23,829 nt of DNA from Oehlia diaphana (lineage: Eukaryota; Glomeromycota; Glomeromycetes; Glomerales; Glomeraceae). The position numbers were made by a program, and so were the translations under genes. The notes beneath the pieces are model-generated. The model had not been told where the DNA came from. It was given only the letters and a program-made list of their open reading frames with translations, and did no database searches. Below are positions 20,562-23,829 of this stretch, one piece after another. Location of the stretch: assembly GCA_003833135.1 (NCBI GenBank), contig QZLH01000346.1, positions 68,873 to 92,701 of the forward strand, written 5' to 3'. How positions within the stretch are numbered: position 1 is the first letter of the stretch; every line of letters begins with the position of its first letter.

Positions 20562-22182
20562 ATGGCTAATATTATACTAAGTGATGATGTAATTGAACAA
20601 ATAAAAGATTTTCGACATCATCACTTGACTGAAGAACAAGAATCGTTAATTGATAAACTAATAACAGACAAAAAATTAAAAAAATGTTATAAAAAAAATG
20701 GTTTATGTAAAAATTGCAAGCAGCCTAAGAGGCTTTATTTTTTGTGTAGTTATTGTTTATTTCAACAAAATTTCAAAAATGGGACAAGTGGAAATCATGA
20801 CGTTGACGAATTTATTAAAAAAGCACAATTAGAAGCTGAACGTCTGGATCAAATCGTAGAATGGATTGAATATGATAATTTTGAAGATATTGAATACTTA
20901 GCAAAAGGGGGATTTGGTACTACTTTTAAAGCAGTTTGGAAAGATGGTCCTATATGGAGTTGTGACAATAATCAATGGAAAAGAGAAAGTGAAACAAAAG
21001 TTGCTTTAAAATGTTTATATGATTCACAAGGCATTACAGCAGATTTTTTAAAAGAAGTAAGATATTTTCTTATGAATCTTCATTAGATTTTATAAATGTT
21101 AAACTACTAACTATAATTTTATTTTTAAGGTTGAATCAAATATTTTAGTATATTGTTCTGGTTGGACAGTTCGCTGTTTTGGTATTACCAAAGATCCAAA
21201 AACAAATAATTTTATGATGGTAATGGAATTTAAAAATGGTAGTTTAAGACAATATTTAAATGACAATTTTATTTCACTAAGTTGGAAACAAAAATTGTGG
21301 AATTTATATAGTATTACAGGTGGACTTAAAGATATTCATGATAAAGGATTAATTCATCATGATTTTCATTGTGGGAATATATTAGGCAATTTTAATATGA
21401 GTTCTTTTATTACTGATTTGGGATTATGTCAACCAGCAAATGTCAAAACCTCCTCTCAAGATAGTAATAAAAAAACATATGGAGTATTACCTTATGTAGC
21501 ACCAGAAGTTTTAAGAGGAAAAGAATATACACAAGCTAGCGATATTTATGGATATGGAATTATTGCATACGAAATTTGTACAGGTTTTCCTCCTTATTAT
21601 GATATAGCTCATGATGAATTCTTAGCAATGAAAATTTGCAATGGGTTGAGGCCAATGTCCAATTATAAAATTCCTCAATTAATTTTTGACATCATTAATC
21701 AATGTTGGGATGCAGACCCTTTAAAACGACCTAATGGACGTGAATTATATACGTTATTTTATGATTTATGGTATGATTGTAAAAAAAGGGATTCTGTAAT
21801 TTATAAGCAAGTTGAAGAAACTGATGATTATAATAAGAAGTTATCATTTTCAATGGTTCAATCACCATTATCAACTACTAGTAATCTCTTATATACAACA
21901 CATCCTCAAGCAGTTTATACGAGTAAACTTTTGGATTTTAAAAATCTTCCAGAACCCAAAAATGCAGATAATGATGATTTAGAATATTCAGGTAATTTTA
22001 ATTAAAAAAATTATTTAAATCCATTTAGAGAAATAATTTTATTCTTTTATTTTACAGAGTCCTTGAAAATGGATTTTACTAAACTTAATATTAATTCTAA
22101 AGGTAATTTAATTTCTTTTGTATGTGGATATATTATTAAATTTCAATTAAACTATTTTTTTATTATAGATGAAGAAAATTAA
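20562..22182 (+). CDS. Kinase D: TKL-type protein kinase with HHD in place of HRD
   Basis: Model: exons 20562-21056, 21130-21991, 22058-22102 and 22169-22182; 471 aa. Donors GAA|GTAAGA, TCAG|GTAATT and AAAG|GTAATT and acceptors TTTAAG, TTACAG and TTATAG join in phases 0, 1 and 1, as in kinase C. The N-terminus has LSDDVIEQIKDF, LIDKLI, Cys pairs 49/52 and 62/65, and the linker reads GTSGN instead of WTSGN. Kinase motifs: KGGFGT (115-120), VALK lysine 150, HHD 241-243 with Asn 248, DLG 261-263, APE 289-291. Replacing the HRD Arg by His makes it a non-RD type kinase, usually meaning it does not depend on activation-loop phosphorylation; catalytic Asp, Asn and Lys are all present. The tail has LPEPKN, then Tyr-Ser-Gly, a 45-nt exon and a last exon encoding DEEN. 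Soluble; substrate unknown. Closest paralogue is kinase C, in opposite orientation. Confidence 0.92.
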
Positions 22183-22848
22183 ACCCCATTTACTTTAATT
22201 GAAAATATTTAATATATTAAAAAAACAACATCAGGTGTAATATTATTTTAAATTTGAGGATAGTTTTTAATATTATTCTGAAACATTTTGATGGAAATTT
22301 AGTAAAGCTCATATTATCTATTATTCATATTGAAAGATTAACGTTGTAGTAAATTTTAATAAATATATTTTTTTATTAATAATTATTATATTAAATTATC
22401 AAAAATATTAATAAGTATTAATGGTTGATAACTAAGTTTAATGTAAAATTACTTTTATGTGATATCTTTATTACAGTAGAACACAATCACTAGAAGTTCA
22501 TGTATTAATTATGGCTTAATAAATTATTTTGTATTTAAACTATATAAGAATGATCTAAATATATTGTGGATTATTGCAAAATAAAAATTATTCTTCAATA
22601 ATATTCTTTATGATAGAAAGTATTGGCTTCTTACTTTAGAGGTTTGAACTGATTAACATTAATGATGGTTAGTAAGATGGTTAACCATCTCAAAAATCAG
22701 TTAATCAATTAAAATTATCTAAATCATGATTCTCAAAATTTGACAAACAGATTTTTTTATTAATGTTTTTAATTAAATATGGATTCATGTAACTAATTAA
22801 ATAAGTATTGTGAAGGACATGATGGAAGATGTATTTGTGATATAGATG
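22183..22848. other. Intergenic region downstream of kinase D
   Basis: No gene is visible. The first part is presumably the 3' untranslated region of kinase D. A 16-bp perfect palindrome AGATGGTTAACCATCT lies at 22675-22690, within a wider set of GGTTA/TTAAC words. Confidence 0.5.
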
Positions 22849-23206
22849 TAGGGATGGCAACGGTCGGTTACGGTCGGTTATCAGTCGGTCATAACTGAGT
22901 TAAGGGCCTTTGACCGACCGACCATTTTGGCTGACCGTTTTTCTGACCGTTTAACTGACCGTTTGACCGACCGTTTAACCGACCGTTTAACCATTTTTTT
23001 TTAATGAATTTAATTAAGAAAAAACGTTAAAGTGCTTTTTTTTTGATTAAATCCACTAAAGAAATGTCATAACAACTTTTTTTATTGATTAAGTTCGTAA
23101 AAAAAGTGTTAAATGAATTAAATTGATTAAATTGTCAGTTAACGGTCGGTTAAACAGTCGGTTAAATGGTCAGTCAAACGGTCGGTCAAACTGGTCAGTT
23201 AAACGG
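22849..23206. mobile_element. Second hAT-like fold-back element, right terminus missing
   Basis: It begins TAGGGATGGCAACGGTC, identical to the 1022-1806 element for 17 bases, then GACCGACCG / TTTAACCGACC arrays to about 22993, an AT-rich centre, and the inverted array from about 23137 to 23206. The outer 70 or so bases expected on the right, ending CCATCCCTA, are absent: homology stops at AACGG (23202-23206), where TGTCGGCC begins. The likely cause is a later insertion at 23207. Confidence 0.75.
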
Positions 23207-23829
23207 TGTCGGCCTCACCTGCCACGTGAAGCCGTTAAGGTTCAGTGAAATCTAGAAATTATATGTTGGTTGGTTGCTTGGTTTAGATTTGTTGTAAGAA
23301 CGAAATGTGAGAGTATCCTTTCATTAGTAATTCTCTCCAAACTTCGTTATCCACTTCTTTAATTATTGCACTCTTAGGATTCTTCCCCTATTCCACTAAT
23401 ATAGGTAATATACATTCGGACTAACAGAACTATCATGTTCAGGCCTTTCACATATACCTTTTGTTAGTAAATAATTGACTATGCACTTTTACTCATAAGA
23501 AAAGGCTAAAGAATCGAGTCAAAATAATTAAAGGGTTAAAATATTCAAAATATATTTTTATTCATTTCATGATTCCGTGCTTATTCTATCAAGTCAAAAA
23601 TGGGTCCTTTTTATAAAATTTAAAATGGCAGTTGATGTGAAGAACTACGTAATACGAAACATTACGTATATCCAGTTTATACTCTTGTGATAGGAGTGTC
23701 TCATTATTTGTCTAATGATCATCCTATCCTAATTTGTAAGTTCTAAATTTAATTGATCAACATTCTAAATTCTAAAATTCACTTAACTGATGATCTGCGT
23801 TACTGTTGTCACTTATTCTAATTTACTGC
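23207..23829 (-). mobile_element. Probable LTR or related insertion, running off the window
   Basis: The sequence starts TGTCGGCC abruptly inside the right arm of the hAT-like copy and is richer in G+C. Read on the minus strand it has TATAAAAAGG (23615-23606), the same 10-mer as in the putative LTR at 8895-8904, and ends GGCCGACA, a CA border. This would be the U3-R-U5 of a minus-oriented LTR whose start lies beyond 23829. No coding sequence or second border is visible, so the call rests on the border, the TATA word and the interrupted host element. Confidence 0.35.

Overview
The window is strongly AT-rich eukaryotic DNA. Its genes are split by short introns (about 60-95 bp) with plain GT..AG borders. 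The mix of diverged tyrosine-kinase-like (TKL) kinases carrying a WTSGN motif and an LPEPKN tail, F-box/LRR-type proteins, and many decayed DNA transposons is what is known from arbuscular mycorrhizal fungi (Glomeromycotina, Rhizophagus-like). The species call is inference from gene content. No rRNA, tRNA, operon or CRISPR was seen.

Layout. 1-1013: AT-rich spacer with CCGTATAC repeats. 1022-1806: a complete non-autonomous hAT-like fold-back element with a perfect 8-bp target duplication. 2322-3926 (-): kinase A, catalytically degenerate. 6047-7723 (-): kinase B, an intact paralogue in the same orientation. 8629-9240: probable solo LTR. 9541-9623: a long imperfect hairpin. 10269-12601: relic of an F-box/LRR-type gene split by a 1.8-kb pogo-like transposon (10510-12338) whose transposase is itself broken. 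13126-14807 (-): kinase C. 15461-16504 (-): broken Tc1/mariner-type transposase. 18012-19541 (-): F-box-like gene with an in-frame Asn-Tyr-Ser/Pro triplet array. 20562-22182 (+): kinase D, closest to C and in opposite orientation. 22849-23206: second hAT-like copy, cut off at 23206/23207 where a probable LTR begins and runs off the window.

The four kinases fall into two pairs, A/B and C/D. All share a Cys-pair N-terminus, a (W)TSGN linker, a TKL-type kinase domain and an acidic tail. Intron 1 (phase 0, near helix C) and the phase-1 intron after the conserved Tyr-Ser-Gly occur at the same places in all four; C and D add one more phase-1 intron. The last exons are tiny (14-56 nt), so translating single reading frames loses both the start of exon 2 and the true C-terminus. 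I rebuilt the full gene models from splice sites and paralogue comparison. The kinases probably act in cytoplasmic signalling; the F-box protein would serve in an SCF ubiquitin ligase. Nothing in the sequence ties them into one pathway: the cluster looks like a birth-and-death gene family expanding among transposons.
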